Below are positions 11,310-23,008 of a stretch of 64,000 nucleotides of DNA, piece after piece (the first letter of the stretch is position 1; each line of letters opens with the position of its first letter). The notes beneath the pieces were generated by a model that worked only from the letters and a program-made list of their open reading frames with translations, did no database searches and was not told the DNA's origin. Both the position numbers and the translations under genes were made by a program. Source of the DNA: Atherinomorus stipes (lineage: Eukaryota; Chordata; Actinopteri; Atheriniformes; Atherinidae); the NCBI GenBank assembly GCA_023101725.1, contig JALJCO010007048.1:248001-312000 (forward strand), in the 5' to 3' direction.

Positions 11310-12398
11310 TTAAGGTCAGTGTTCATGACTCCACCATAAGAAAGCGACTGGGCAAAAATGGCCTGTATGGCAGAGTTCCAAGACCAAAACCACTGCTGAG
11401 CAAAAAGAACATAAAGGCTCGTCTCAGTTTTGCCAGAAAGCATCTTGATGATCCCCAAGACTTTTGGGAAAATACTCTGTGGACTGTCAAGACAAAAGTT
11501 GAACTTTTTGGAAGGTGTAGGTCCCATTACATCTGGCATAAAAGTAACACGGAATTCAAAAAAGAAACATCATACCAAAAGTTAAATGTAGTGGTTTTAG
11601 TGTGATGGTCTGGGGCTGCTTTGCTGCTTCAGGACCTGGAAGACTTGCTGTGGTAAATGGAACCATGAATTCTGCTGTCTACCCAAAAAATCCTGAAGGA
11701 GAATGTCCGGCCATCTGTTGGTGACCTCAAGCTAGAGCGGACTTGGGTTCTGCAGCAGGACAATGATCCAAAACACACCAGCAAGTCCACTTCTGGATGG
11801 CTTAAGAAAAACAAAATGAAGACTTTGGAGTGGTCTAATCAAAGTCCCCACCTGAATCCAATAGAGATGCTGTGGCATGACCCTAAAAAGGCGGTTCATG
11901 CTGGAAAAGCCTCCAATGTGGCTGAATTACAACAATTCTGCAAAGATGAGTGGAACAAAATTCCTCCACAGCGCTGTAGAAGGACTCACTGCCAGTTATC
12001 ACAAATGCTTGATTGCAGTTGTTGCTGCTAAGGGTGGCCCAACCAGTTATTAGGTTTAGGGGGCAATCACTTTTTCACGCAGGGCCATTTAAGTTTGGAT
12101 CCCCCCACTCTTCATTTAAAAACTTCATTTTCTGTTTACTTGTGTTATCTTTATCTTAAACTTAAATTTGTTTGATGATCTGAAACATTTATGTGTGACT
12201 AACATGCAAAAACGTAAGAAATTAGGAAGGGGGCAAAAACTTTTTCACACAGCTGTATGTGAGACATTAAAAAGTTTGATGTACTGTAAATAAAGTCCAT
12301 GATCCACGGAATAAAAGTGATAGCAAAAGAAACTGGGTGTTCTCAGAGTTCTGTTTCAAAGCAGTAAGTGGAAGGAAGAAGTGTGGAAGAAAACGATG

Positions 12399-12994
12399 TA
12401 CAAGCCGAAGGGCCGACCGCAGCCTGGAGAAGATGGTCAGTGTTAAGTTTCCCAGTCTGTGATGACCTGAGATCCATGTCAGCTGCTGATGTTGGTCCTC
12501 TGTGCTTCAAGTCCAGCATAAATGCAGCCGTGTATCAGGCCACTTCATGCTTGCTTCAGCAGACCAGCTGTATGGGGATGCAGACTTCATCTTCCAGCAG
12601 GACTTGGCACCTGCCCACACTGCCAAAACTACAAAATCCTGCTTCAACAACCATGGATCACCATGCTTGATTGGCCTGCAATCTCACCTGACCTGAACCC
12701 CATAGAAAACGTGGGGCATTGTTAAGAGAAAGCTGAACGGGAAGAGACCAAACAATAAAGAGCTCAAGGCTGTGATTGAAGCATGTTTGACTTCCAAAAC
12801 AGCTGAGATACAGTATGCCAAAAGCTGGTAGCATTCATGCCACGCGGGGTTAAGGCAGTCATTAATGCAAAAGGCTGCGTTTATGCTGGACTTAATGAAG
12901 CTCACAGGTCCATTCCTTATGAAGTCCTCCACACTTATTAATTGGCCCTTTCCTGACCATCTTCTCCAGGCTGTGGTCAGCCCTCCGGCTTGTA
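12399..12994 (+). mobile_element. Tc1 transposase C-terminal remnant between short inverted repeats
   Basis: 12440-12873 reads as the C-terminal half of a Tc1 transposase of a third type: [29 protein letters not shown] and a MPRGV/I-like end, spread over shifted frames. It is bordered by about 40-bp inverted sequences, GCAGCCTGGAGAAGATGGTC on the left and GACCATCTTCTCCAGGCTG on the right. The inverted borders are not known Tc1 termini and may belong to an older element that the Tc1 piece sits in. Confidence 0.7.
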
Positions 12995-13708
12995 ACTGGT
13001 CTCATCGTATTTCCAAGTATACCAAACTGCTTCCAACTGTTGAGGTAAGAGTGTTTTTAACTGAGTAGCAGGGAAGAAACATCATAAAGATGGCAGTGGA
13101 CAAAGTCCAAGAGGTGCTCTTCAAAACTACCTGCCATTGTATTTACTTCTGACCTTGTATTCATGCTCTTGCTAACTCTGGTATTCAAGGCGATATGGCA
13201 CACATGACATGTTACCTTGTGTCAACGCAAGTGTCTAAACGAATGTGAGGAACGCATGGTAGCCATGATACTTACGCATATGAGTCTCCAACAGCAATCA
13301 GCCCTTAGAGTCTGGTTTAATGTGTATGCCGACATACAATGTAGATTTTGGTGAAACATAAACAAGTATCTCAACACACCTGCCTGCGCCACTTCTCCCA
13401 CCCTCTGCCCCCTTCGTTCTGGTGCCCAACGGTACCAACTTGAGGTACTTTTGTGTGTGTTTATGAGGGAGGGACATATTTATTTATCATTCTCAACAAC
13501 ATCCAGCTGTTTTTAATCTACCAACACTGACCCTGTTTCACCAACATGTAAACATTAACTATGACAGAGCAGTGTTGTTTCTATATAATACATAAACTAT
13601 AACAGGGTTTTTCTGCAATAAGTAATGCCATCTGGGTACACAGAGGGCAAACTGGAAACACACAACTAAGAAAATCTTTAATGAAAAATAAATCACATTT
13701 GAGTTTCC

Positions 13709-13712
<4 letters not shown>
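12995..13712. other. No gene seen
   Basis: Intergenic sequence without recognisable exon or repeat. Confidence 0.35.

Positions 13713-13749
<37 letters not shown>
13713..13749. repeat. (AT)n microsatellite
   Basis: About eighteen AT units. Confidence 0.9.
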
Positions 13750-13752
<3 letters not shown>

Positions 13753-14995
13753 AAGGATATTTTTAAAAAATGTATTTCTTGCAAGTAATATAAATATAAA
13801 TCCTCATACAGAATAAAATTAATCAAAATCTTTTGCAAACAAAACAAGCATTGCTGTGCCAAAATAGAAAACAATGAATCTCTTGTACAAAAATTCATTT
13901 AAGTTTTAAATTAACAGGCACATTTTAGTAAACAGTAAAAAAAAAGAAAAAAAGTTACTTGCATCTCCTTGAAGAAAAAAAAAATTAAGGTAGCATATTT
14001 CTTTATGCAAAAAAAAAAAAAAGCAACTTGCATCTTTTATTTTAAAATCTGGATTGGAGTTTTATAAAATAATTATGCAAAGATATGTACATATAAAACA
14101 AATACAAACCCAAACAGCACAGACAAAAAACACAGCACTCTCAGAATCACCACCTTAATTTGCCCGTTAATGTGAACATTTTTCTCAAAACTGTAATATC
14201 AAGCACACTGTAACGCTGAAAAAGCACAACAGCACATGCCAGTGTGATGTGTGCAGTTTCTCTTAGACTGTAGCTGCAGCAGTTTCCTGCTAATCTTGTG
14301 CAGAAATTTATATGTTTGGAGGTTTCTGTCTTTTCCTTTTTTTTTTTTTTTTTTAAATTGGTGGCAGGTCCAACCAGGTGAGCAATGAGGCAGCTTGGCT
14401 CAGCTGTGACTCATCTCAGTCACAGTGGAGCTGTTAGATTTCCCCCACAGTTGGATGTGATATCGCAACCTGTTCCAAACTGGAGGAGAATAGTTTTTTT
14501 TTCCTCCTTTGGTTTCTGGGAGATTTTAGAATTGATTTAAATGGTTAACCTTGTTATCTTTTTCAGGTTTGCCCGCAAACGTTTTAGGGTTTTTATTATT
14601 AAACTGTCAGCAAGGCTGTTGGCCTTTAATTCTGTTTTTAGTTTGACAAATCAAGCTGTTTCTTTCTGCCTGTACTGCCTCTGGATTTATGAAAATGAAT
14701 GAAATGAATGAATGAAAAATATCCCACTGCATGTGAAGCCAGCCTGTCTGCTCTTGTGTCTTTTATAGTTTGCTGTGTAAAACCGAAAGTACGTAGGAGA
14801 CTTTGTGTTGTGAGTGTTACACTGTAGTTTGTGAAGTGCTTGGCTTGCAGTCACAGGCAGTGAGCTTGTTGCTTTGCTTTTGTTAACTTAATTTGATATT
14901 TTCTTCTTTTTCCGCTTATTCAGGGGCTATACAACTTTTAACTATTTTGTTGTAATTTTATCAAAAAATGCTCTCATCATTGGACACCGTATAAT
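13750..14995. other. No gene seen; A- and T-rich tracts
   Basis: AT-rich, with poly-A runs near 13940-14025 and a poly-T run near 14337-14354. No exon is recognised. Confidence 0.35.
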
Positions 14996-15030
14996 ATAAG
15001 ATAAGGTAAGATAAGATAAGATAAGATAAG
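14996..15030. repeat. (AAGAT)n pentanucleotide microsatellite
   Basis: Seven or so AAGAT units, followed by TTTATTGGTCATATGC. This layout is often the 3' tail of a fish retroposon, but no body is recognisable beside it. Confidence 0.7.
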
Positions 15031-15218
15031 TTTATTGGTCATATGCAAAGCTAAAACCAAGGTTCAAAACAGTGCAGTGGAATGCAAAAAAAAAAACGAA
15101 CTCTTGACTGTACCAATGGAACAATAAAGTTAAAAGTAAAAATGTCATAAACTACCCTCAAGTGTCGTCGTCCCCCCCCCCAAAGCCCCAAAACACACAC
15201 ACCACAACAACAGTCACA

Positions 15219-16508
15219 AAGAAAAAAAAAAAAGTCATGCACGAATATTTCATTGGACCTCCTTTAGCTTTGCTTACGGCAGAATTCACTGTAGCATTGT
15301 TTCAATAAGCTTATCTAATATCAGCAGATTTATTTCCATCCAGTGTTGCATTAATTTTTCACCAAGATCTTGCACTGATGATGGTTGAGTCTGACCACAG
15401 CCTTCTCCAGCACATCCCAAAGATTCTCAATGGGGTTCAGGTCTGGACTCTGTGGTGACCGATCCATGTGTGAAAATGATGTGTCAAGCTCCCTGAACCA
15501 GTCTTTCACAATTTGAGCCCGATGAATCCTGGCATTGTCATCAAATCAAATCAAGTTTATTTATATAGCCCTTTACAGTACCCATTGGACACACAAAGTG
15601 CTTTACAGCAGGGGTAACAGAAAAAGAGACAATGTAAAACATCATAAAAATGTAAAGTTAAATACTGGGAAAAATTAAGAACAAAGAAAATTAAGAGCTA
15701 TGAAAACAACCAACAGAGAATCAGAACAGGCTACTCGGGGGAGCGCAGAGTGTACCTAAAAGAGAGTAAAATCTTTAGTAAAAAGACTAGTTAGAATTAA
15801 AAGCTAGACGAAAAAAATAGGTCTTTAGCCTCGATTTAAAAGATCCCAGCTCAGTTGTGAGACGAATGTCGGGAGGCAGCGAGTTCCATAATCTCGGGCC
15901 AGCAGCTGAGAACGAGCGGTCGCAAGACAGGACGGGAGTCATCTTGGAATATGGCCGTGCCATCAGGAAAGAAACATCCATTGATGGAATAACCTGCTCA
16001 TTCAGTATATTCAGGTATCAGCTGATCTCATTATCTGAGCTCATACTGTTGCTGAACCTGGACCTGAGCAACAGCAGCAACCCCAGATCATAACACTGCC
16101 CCCACAGGCTTGTACAGTAGTACTAAGCATGATGCTGCATCACTTCATCTGCCTCTCTGGCCACATTTCTTCCTGGAAGACGATGGGAAGACTATCCTTC
16201 CAGTTTTTAATAATACGTTGGACAGTTCTGAACCCAATTTGAGTATTTTCTGCATCTCCTTAGATGTTTTATCTGCTTGCATGCCAATGATTTGACCCTT
16301 CTCAGACAAACATCTTTTCCACGACCATGGATGTGTCTTTCCACATGGTTGTTTAGGAAATGAGAAGCAGCTCATTGCACCAGTTGGGGTTAAATAACTT
16401 GTTGACAGCTGAAAGATAATCACCCATGCAGTAATTATCCAATAGGAGGCTCACACCTATTTGCTTAGTTAAATCCAAGTGGCGCCTTTTTTTTTGGCCA
16501 GGCAGTAT
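15219..16508 (-). mobile_element. Tc1-like transposon, internally deleted
   Basis: The right end TTTGGCCAGGCAGTA abuts TATA. Internal DNA matches the non-transcribed strand of a well-known fish Tc1 family (AGATTCTCAATGGGGTTCAG, ATCCATTGATGGAATAACC, GCCAATGATTTGACCCTTCTC), so the transposase lay on the minus strand. After CACTTCATCTGCCTCTCT the sequence jumps to CCACATTTCTTCC, an internal deletion of several hundred bases. The left TIR is missing. A LINE fragment is inserted at 15543. Confidence 0.85.
15543..15937 (-). mobile_element. 5'-truncated LINE 3' end inserted in Tc1
   Basis: Flanked by the 6-bp duplication GTCATC (15537-15542 and 15938-15943). On the minus strand it encodes the last residues of a non-LTR retrotransposon ORF2, with RSFSAAGPRLWNSLPPDIR and SFKSRLKTYFF, then a stop, a UTR and an (ATTTG)n-type tail at the left edge. 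Severe 5' truncation and a pentameric tail are usual for fish LINE copies. The clade is not decidable from so short a piece. Confidence 0.85.
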
Positions 16509-16660
16509 ATGTTTTTCTCTGAGCTGAATGAGCAACAGGAACTAATCCTGGTCAGTCTGCACCACTTACAGCTTATTGTTATGTCTGTTTTCAACCTCTT
16601 GCCGCACTCATCGGCACCCACAGCTATTTTTTAAAGCTTTAAGAGCTCTTCAGATGTGAA

Positions 16661-17825
16661 ATCAAATCAAATCAAATGTATTTATGTAGCCCTTTGCAAT
16701 AGCCAAAAGGTACTCAAAGTGCTTTAACAAGAGAACAGTCAAAAAGCAATCGAACAGGTAAGATGGGTACATAAAACACAAACATTTAAGACAAACACAA
16801 TTGGAAAGTGTGACATGCTGCAGGGTATGAAGAGCATAGAAGTGCCAAAAACAAGAGAAAGGACAATAAATAGTGGAAATCCTAAAATACAACTGAAGTC
16901 AAAGAGTAAGACTGCCCTATTTGTACTTAAAGGATAACTTCCTTTTTTTTCCAACCTGGACCTTATTTCTAGGACTTCATACATGCATTTAGTCACCGGA
17001 AAAATTTCTGCATCACTTTGACTCCATGGGAAGATAGTACCTTGAGTACGCCCTTCGGTGTACATCCATATAATGGGAGGAATGGGACAGATGGCATTGT
17101 CTGCAACAAAACTCCTTTATTTCACCAGTACTTTAATTAGAATGAATGAACGAACAAGTACTATCATCATGCGAGTTCAGAGGTTCAAAGTTTTCAGTTT
17201 GGTGGTGTCTGGGTAGTGAGTTGCTCTCTCGGCTGCACTGTTGGGGTGTGCACGGCCTGTAAAGTGTTGATAAAATGTAGCAATAACTAACAGAGAGTGA
17301 ATTTTGAACTTACAGGAAAATAGTACTCGTTTGATCATTCATTCTACTTAAAGTATTGATGAAATGAAGGAGTTTTTGCTGTAGTTAATGCCTTAAAGAG
17401 AGGCTGCCTCGTCTCTCCCATTATGCTGGATGTACGCCGAAGTGCGACTCAATGTAACATCTTCTGAAGGAGTCAAAGTGATACAGAAATTTTACCGGTG
17501 AGTACATGCATGTATAAACTTCTAGAAATAAGGTCCAGGTTAAAAAAAAAAAAAGAAAGTTGTCCTTTAAAAGCTAGTCTAAAAAGATAGGTTTTCAATT
17601 TTGATTGAAAAAAGGCTGAGATCAGCAATGGTACGAATGTCAGGGGGCAATTTGTTCCACAGTCTAGGGGCAGCCACAGCAGAAGAGTTTAACGAGTTTA
17701 ACCTCAGAAGGAAGCTCATCAGATTGTGATTCTCATGACTTGGATCAATGTCATAAATATTGAGGTGTGCTAGTTTACTTCTTGCGGCATATTTTATTAG
17801 GACAGCACCGAGCAGCACAAAGCAT
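16661..17825 (-). mobile_element. LINE 3' end split by a TTAA element
   Basis: The same LINE type as at 15.5 kb: tail repeat ATCAAATCAA at 16664, UTR to 16930, then on the far side of a 636-bp insertion the ORF2 terminus with SAVAAPRLWNKLPPDIR (minus strand, near 17690-17620). The two halves join at AATTAAAAGCTAG, as in the unsplit copy. 5' truncated and not functional. Confidence 0.85.
16931..17566. mobile_element. TTAA-flanked MITE (family 4) inside LINE
   Basis: TTAA at 16927-16930 and 17567-17570. The ends AGGATAACTTCCTTTTTTTT and TTGTCCT are complementary after the A/T run, extending through CCTGGACCTTATTTCTAG and its complement. The inner arms are also partly inverted (GGAGTCAAAGTGATACAGAA on the right, its complement on the left). 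A second copy, itself interrupted, lies at 50204-51523. Confidence 0.9.
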
Positions 17826-18557
17826 TCCCCTCCGGTTTAAAATCCACAGGACATCCCTCCCCCCTCACACCAGACAGACAGAGATGCTTTGATATTCTCT
17901 CCATGATTCATCTTCCTGCCCATGGAAAAAAGCTATTTTTGCAATTCATCCTTTGTTTATTTTTGATCAGTTTTCCTCCAATCTTGGCAGCTTCTCTGAC
18001 TGCAGAGTGGAGTGAGTCAGGCTTTCTGGCAGCTCTTCCTCCCTCGCCTGCTTTCGTCTGCACGTTGGGAGAGACTGAGTCAATCTGGGCAGCATACCGA
18101 CACACTTCTTTCTTTATCCTATCAGACCACTTCCAGCATGAACACTAAGATGTAGACCTGCACCGTGTCGTTTGCGTCATCCTCTGTTTCCAACACTGCT
18201 GCGCTGATGTAGTCCGAGTCGTCGTTCCTGCATTATTTATTCATCCTCTGCGATCTGAAGGGAAGGTTCACTCATGAAGCAGAGGGACCGCATGGTGGAA
18301 ACAAGCTAAGATGTAAAATACAAAACAGCTTGTTGAGTCACCCATCAGCTAAGTCAGCTTATCCTAAAACCACACCACTGAATCCACACAGACATGATGA
18401 TCGCAACATAGGTCAGATTTCCAGATTTCCCTGAACCTGCTCAAGCAGCATCAAACAGAATTGAATCATTATCCACATTCGGTCTAATTTCTTTAACGGA
18501 CGATTTACACAGAAAAGTATCAGCAAGCTGTTGATAGGCAAACGCACTGGATTAATT
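17826..18557. other. No gene seen
   Basis: Intergenic sequence with no recognised exon or repeat. Confidence 0.35.
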
Positions 18558-18628
18558 CAAATCAAATCAAACTTTATTTATAAAACGCTTTTCCTGCCAA
18601 AGGCAACCTAAAGTGCTTTGCTTTCCAA
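18558..18628 (-). mobile_element. Short LINE 3' tail
   Basis: AAATCAAATCAAACTTTATTTATAA-type sequence followed by AAAGTGCTTTG matches the tails at 15.5 and 16.7 kb. Only about 70 bp survives. Confidence 0.65.
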
Positions 18629-18649
18629 AGATGTGATAAACCACAGTCC

Positions 18650-19530
18650 TCGTCTCTTTTTGCATCGCAGCCTTGTCTCCACTCCCTACCTTGCCTTGCC
18701 AAATCGGCATCACTTCACCCCACCGCATCCTCTTGCTTCACCTCCACTCCTCTCATCTCACCCCATATCGCCTCGTTTTGCCTCACCTTCCCCACATCAC
18801 TTTGCCCCATCTTGTATCCTTTTTCCTCGTCTCCTCTCATCTTCTCATATCTTACCCCGCTTCACCCCAACCTGCCATGCCCCATATCGTCTCCTCTCAC
18901 CTCACCTCGCCTACCTCCTGTCATCTCCTCTCCTCTCGTCTCACCTGAAATCACCTTTTCTCACCCCACTCACATCACTTTGTATCCTCTCTCCTCACTT
19001 TCTCTCCTCTCCCCTCACCCACATCACCTTGTTTCACCTTGCCCTGCCTCGCATTGCCCCACCTCCTCTCGTCTTCTCAAATCTTACCTCCCTTTGCCCC
19101 ATATCATCTCTTCTCACCCCCTCTCATCTCACCCTGCATCACCTCACCTTGCCCCGCCTACATCCCTTTGCCCCACCTTGCATCCTCTTGCATCGCCTCA
19201 TCTCTACTCCTCTTGTCTCACCCTTACTTGCCTCAAACGCATTGTTTCGCCTTGCCCCTCCCCACTCACATCACTTTGCCCCGCATGGTATCCTCTTGCC
19301 TCGCCTCCTCTTGTCTCCTTACCTCACCGCTCGCCTCACCCACATCGCCTCGTTTCGCCCCGCCCCGCCTCGCCCCGCCCACATAGCTTTGCCTCACCTT
19401 GTATCCTCTTGCCTCACCTTTTTGTCACCCCACTTTGCTCTGACCCGCCTTGCCCCGCTTCGTCTCCTCTTGCTTTGTCCAGCCTCATCTTCTCATGTCC
19501 CACCTGCTCTCGCTTCTCTCCTCTTCAGCG
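18650..19530. repeat. Degenerate CT-rich pentanucleotide satellite
   Basis: About 880 bp built from five-base words such as GCCTC, CTCAC, CCTTG, GCCCC and CTCAT, with very strong pyrimidine bias on the plus strand. Near 19340-19380 the five-base register is clear (GCCTC GTTTC GCCCC GCCCC). Because 5 and 3 are coprime and stop words are absent, all three plus frames stay open, giving overlapping frames of up to 311 codons rich in Ser, Pro, Leu and His. These are not genes. Confidence 0.85.
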
Positions 19531-19532
19531 CT

Positions 19533-19912
19533 TTAATGCCATTTGTATCATAATAATAATAGTAATGGATTAGATTTATATTGCGTTTTTCAAGGCACTC
19601 AAAGCACTTTACAGTAGGTCCATTATTCTTTCACTCCTCAGTCGTACTTGGTGATGGTAAACTATGTAGCCACAGCTGCCCTGGGGCAGAATGATGGAAG
19701 CGTGGCTGCCATTTCCCACCTACGGCCCCTCCGACCACCACTGGAACCATTCACACACATTGACACACCAGCAGTGCCCCCACTGGAGGCAAGGAGGTTT
19801 AAGTGTCTTGCCCAAGGACACAACGACTCATGGCTGGGGGATCAGGATTCAAAGCGCCGATCCTTCGATCATTGGCCGACCTGCTCTACCACCTGAGCCA
19901 CAGCCGCCCTAA
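19533..19912 (-). mobile_element. tRNA-derived SINE
   Basis: Read on the minus strand it starts AGGGCGGCTGTGGCTCAGG, with an A-box-like TGGCTCAGGTGGTAGAGC and a B-box-like GCTTTGAATCC about 40 bases on. The body contains the conserved fish-SINE words CTTGGGCAAGACACTT and CTGCCCCAGGGCAGCTG. It finishes with AAGTGCTTTGAGTGCCTTG and an ATT-rich tail (ATTATTATTATG). Internal promoters of this kind recruit RNA polymerase III. Divergence from the B-box consensus suggests an old copy. Confidence 0.85.
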
Positions 19913-21905
19913 TCTGATACATATCTGATATGTACACTCTCTTTATGGTAACATTTTTTACTCAAAACCCTGTGGCACACAATCAGACATAAGATGGATA
20001 CCTTGTGCACTATCATAATTCTGACATAATAAAAAGTGAATTAAAGAATCTTTTTTTGCTAATTTTTTTTTTTTACAAATCATAGATGTGTCACATCATA
20101 TCATGTGATACCATTTTGTATTTATCACAGCAGTTTGACTGCCCAGAGAAAAATAAGGATTTCCTTTTTTACCATACCACCCCCATGAAAGTCTTGCCCA
20201 TTTTATGGTACTCCCATGTATTAAAGTCTCAAGCCACCACTGCCGAAATGTGGCCAGTAAGCTTTACTTTTTCCTCATCCTGAGTTTTACCCCACACATA
20301 ACAGGTGTTTTTTTGTAGCCATTCCAGAAAAACATACAACTTGATTCACCTCATGGCGTTTCCCTCCCAGGAAGCTCACTGGAAGTCTTGGAAACTTTTA
20401 GCATGGTTGGAAATTTTAAAAGGAACCTGTAAGGTGATTCAGTGTCTCATCTGTTTCTTGTCCTTCATTATGAACCAATCAGATGGATGAAGCACAACCA
20501 GCCGAGCCATTGCTTACTGTTGCCCACCTGAGACCCCCACAGCTGCCATCACAGAAAGCTGACTGACCCTAACTCAGGAAGGGAGAAACAGGACTACATC
20601 TTGTCATTCTAATCTGCTTTCAGGTCTTGCTTTGATTTTATGTCCCAGAGAGAGACTCCAAAACCTGAAACCAATCAATAGTCTGGCCCCTGAGTAAAAC
20701 ATGAGCAGACGTGTGATGCCATTCAGCAGGTCCCCTGCTGCTGTGGAAATGTACCTGCTATTCCCCCACAAACACACACATGCATTCTCACACAGACGTA
20801 AACAAACCCAACCCACTGTGTTCTTCCCTCTCCATGAGTCACAGTTGCTGTTACGCTGCTCTTCGCCGTCTCAGCTCACATGCTGACTGTGTTTTATTCT
20901 GTCTGTATTTAAAAGCAGTTCCAGCTGTACTGGGCTGTAATATTCCAGTCACATACCAATCTACACGCTCCGAGTGCTTCATTTTTCATTGTTCTGCTGA
21001 GCTTATTAAGCTTTACGTGGAAGTCAGTTTAGTTTCCAATAAATGACTCCTTCACAGTAAGTGGTTGAAGTGTGTCGAATTCCTTTCTTCAAGAAAAAAG
21101 GAAGAAACGAGGTGCTCAGGATGCAGCCTTGCACTCATTGAACTACTTCCACTTAGACATTAATGCCATTTCCATTCTCCTTCTGTGAATAGAAGATCAT
21201 CTTATTTTCTGAGGCTGGTATGAGCTGATGGGTTCTGAACAACAGTTCTTCCCTGAAAAGGCTTTTGCTTCGTGTTAGGGGTGAAGCTAAGTGAGTGTGA
21301 TACACTGCAGGAGCTGAAACATGCTGTTTGATTCATGTCAACCTTAGCAAAAGGAAATTTTCTGTATCTGGCCAGATTGACCAGCAGACCTCCTGTTTGC
21401 CAGACCCATTGAACTATTAAACCCATTTAACCATTAAACTCATTAAACCATACACACAGAAGTTATCTAACCACGACACAGACATGCCTGCAGTCATTTA
21501 TATTTGATACTAAGATGATTTGTTGTTATCTTGAGACCAGGTGTGAGTTCATCTCATTATTTTACAGAGATAACACCTGCTGCAGCTGGTATACCTGAGA
21601 TAACCTTTTATGTTATATTGTGATTACAAGATGAGCTTAAACGAGTGTTTTGTGTATCCTAACATCTAATTATTATTGCTGAATCTGTAACAGAGTTGAC
21701 ACATGCGTTGTAGTTTGACGACGGCTATCCTGACAAACAACCCCTTTAGTTTAGCTTTAAAAATAAAACGTTATATCAAGTTAATAATTCTTTTATTAGG
21801 AGATAACAAGACAGTAAACTTGTTTTCTTAGGTTTCCCAGCATGTCTAGTGGCTAATCTACAAATTCTGTACAGAACCAAAAGTTTGGACACATTTTCCC
21901 CCCAT
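19913..21905. other. No gene seen
   Basis: About 2 kb without a recognisable exon or repeat. Open frames are short and have no protein signature. Confidence 0.35.
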
Positions 21906-21909
21906 TTAA

Positions 21910-22491
21910 AGGCGTTATAGAAGATGTTTCTTTCAACAATTTTTGCAGTATTCGATAAAATTGGGTTCACTACCCCATACACTATGATTAATTAAAAGCT
22001 TTAAGTATATGAATATTATTATACATCAGCTGTGAAAGTAATGGGGCTGGAAAAACATCCACCAATCATCTCTGCATTCCTTACATTTTTCATTTGTCTA
22101 TTGGCTTGTCAATCTTATGACCATAGTAAGAGTGATTGATGGTTAATTCAACGGGTGATAGGCGAGACTGATCAATGTGAGTGATTCATTGGAGAGAGTA
22201 ATACTGCATCCCAGAAGGTGCGTGCACTCATCTGACGTTTCCAGTAGGTAGCTAACATCATTCTGCTAGCAGTTAGCAACGTTCAGACAACAACATCTAT
22301 TTTACTTGCGTTTGTGACATGATGGAGAATCTGTACCAGCTGTCTGCTAAACACCGGAGCGGCTCGTGCAGGTTGTTCTGTGGCCAGAGGAGGGAGCTGT
22401 GAATCTAGCAGGTTGGTCTTGTATGCGCATATTCAAAAACTCACTAACAGTTTCTGCTTTCTGAAATGCCAAAACATCTTCTATAGCGCCT
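21910..22491. mobile_element. TTAA-flanked MITE (family 5), 582 bp
   Basis: TTAA at 21906-21909 and 22492-22495. Left end AGGCGTTATAGAAGATGTTT; the right end reads AGGCGCTATAGAAGATGTTT in reverse. It directly abuts the next MITE, which uses the same right-hand TTAA. Confidence 0.9.
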
Positions 22492-22495
22492 TTAA

Positions 22496-22972
22496 AGGAT
22501 CTAGAGGCAGGATTAAGAAAAGAGACTCGCGAGTGACGTGACTGGCGCTGTGGGTAACTGCAGCCACCAGCTAAGCCAGCACGAGAGTGCTCACAAACTG
22601 ATGCAATAACGTTTACTATGTTGATAAAGTCTTTTTCTTCATAGTGACACTTTTTAGTGTCTTTCAGAAGATCTGGGTAGTTTGCTTACAGCAGAAGAAT
22701 CCATAATTATCTCTTACAGTGTTTGAATCCACCGCAACCATCTTCTACCTGTATCAAAGCTGTTGGGGACATGGATGCAGCGTCATTTGACGTCACATCC
22801 ATAGGACTGTGCGGAAAATTCAGCCACTGAATCGCAGCGCATTATGCAGCACACATCCTGTTCAACGCAATGACGAGAGTGGGTAGGCTCGTTCTTTTTG
22901 GTTTTTAATGCTTCATCACCCATTAGCATTAAAAAATTGGACATGCTTTCACAATTTCTGCCCCTAGTTCCT
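22496..22972. mobile_element. TTAA-flanked MITE (family 6), 477 bp
   Basis: Begins immediately after the TTAA that ends the previous MITE and finishes before TTAA at 22973-22976. Left end AGGATCTAGAGGCAGGATT; right end in reverse AGGAACTAGGGGCAGAAATT. No coding capacity. Confidence 0.8.
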
Positions 22973-23008
22973 TTAATAGGAAAGTGTGTCCAAGGGTGGA
23001 TTCTGAAG

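Larger units (their letters stand above)
9951..12257 (+). mobile_element. Tc1/mariner transposon, second family, degenerate
   Basis: TIRs of about 200 bp start TACAGCTGTGTGAAAAAG on the left and end CTTTTTCACACAGCTGTA on the right, bounded by TA. The plus strand encodes a broken Tc1 transposase: NKVIEI-like SGKGYKAISKTFG at 10390, then pieces equivalent to PRAQRRLIQEVTKDP, and KTLEWSNQSPHLNPIEMLW at 11816 (the C-terminal catalytic region). Its 2.3 kb, against the usual 1.6 kb, is explained by a 666-bp TTAA element inserted at 10640. A poly-C tract has replaced the region where the related 28-kb copy reads CATGCTGCAATCC. Confidence 0.9.

Noticed and set aside
18618..19573. Open frames of 311 and 253 codons rich in Ser, Pro, Leu and His
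   Set aside because: They are translations of a pentanucleotide satellite that leaves every plus-strand frame open; no domain, no homology, no start context.
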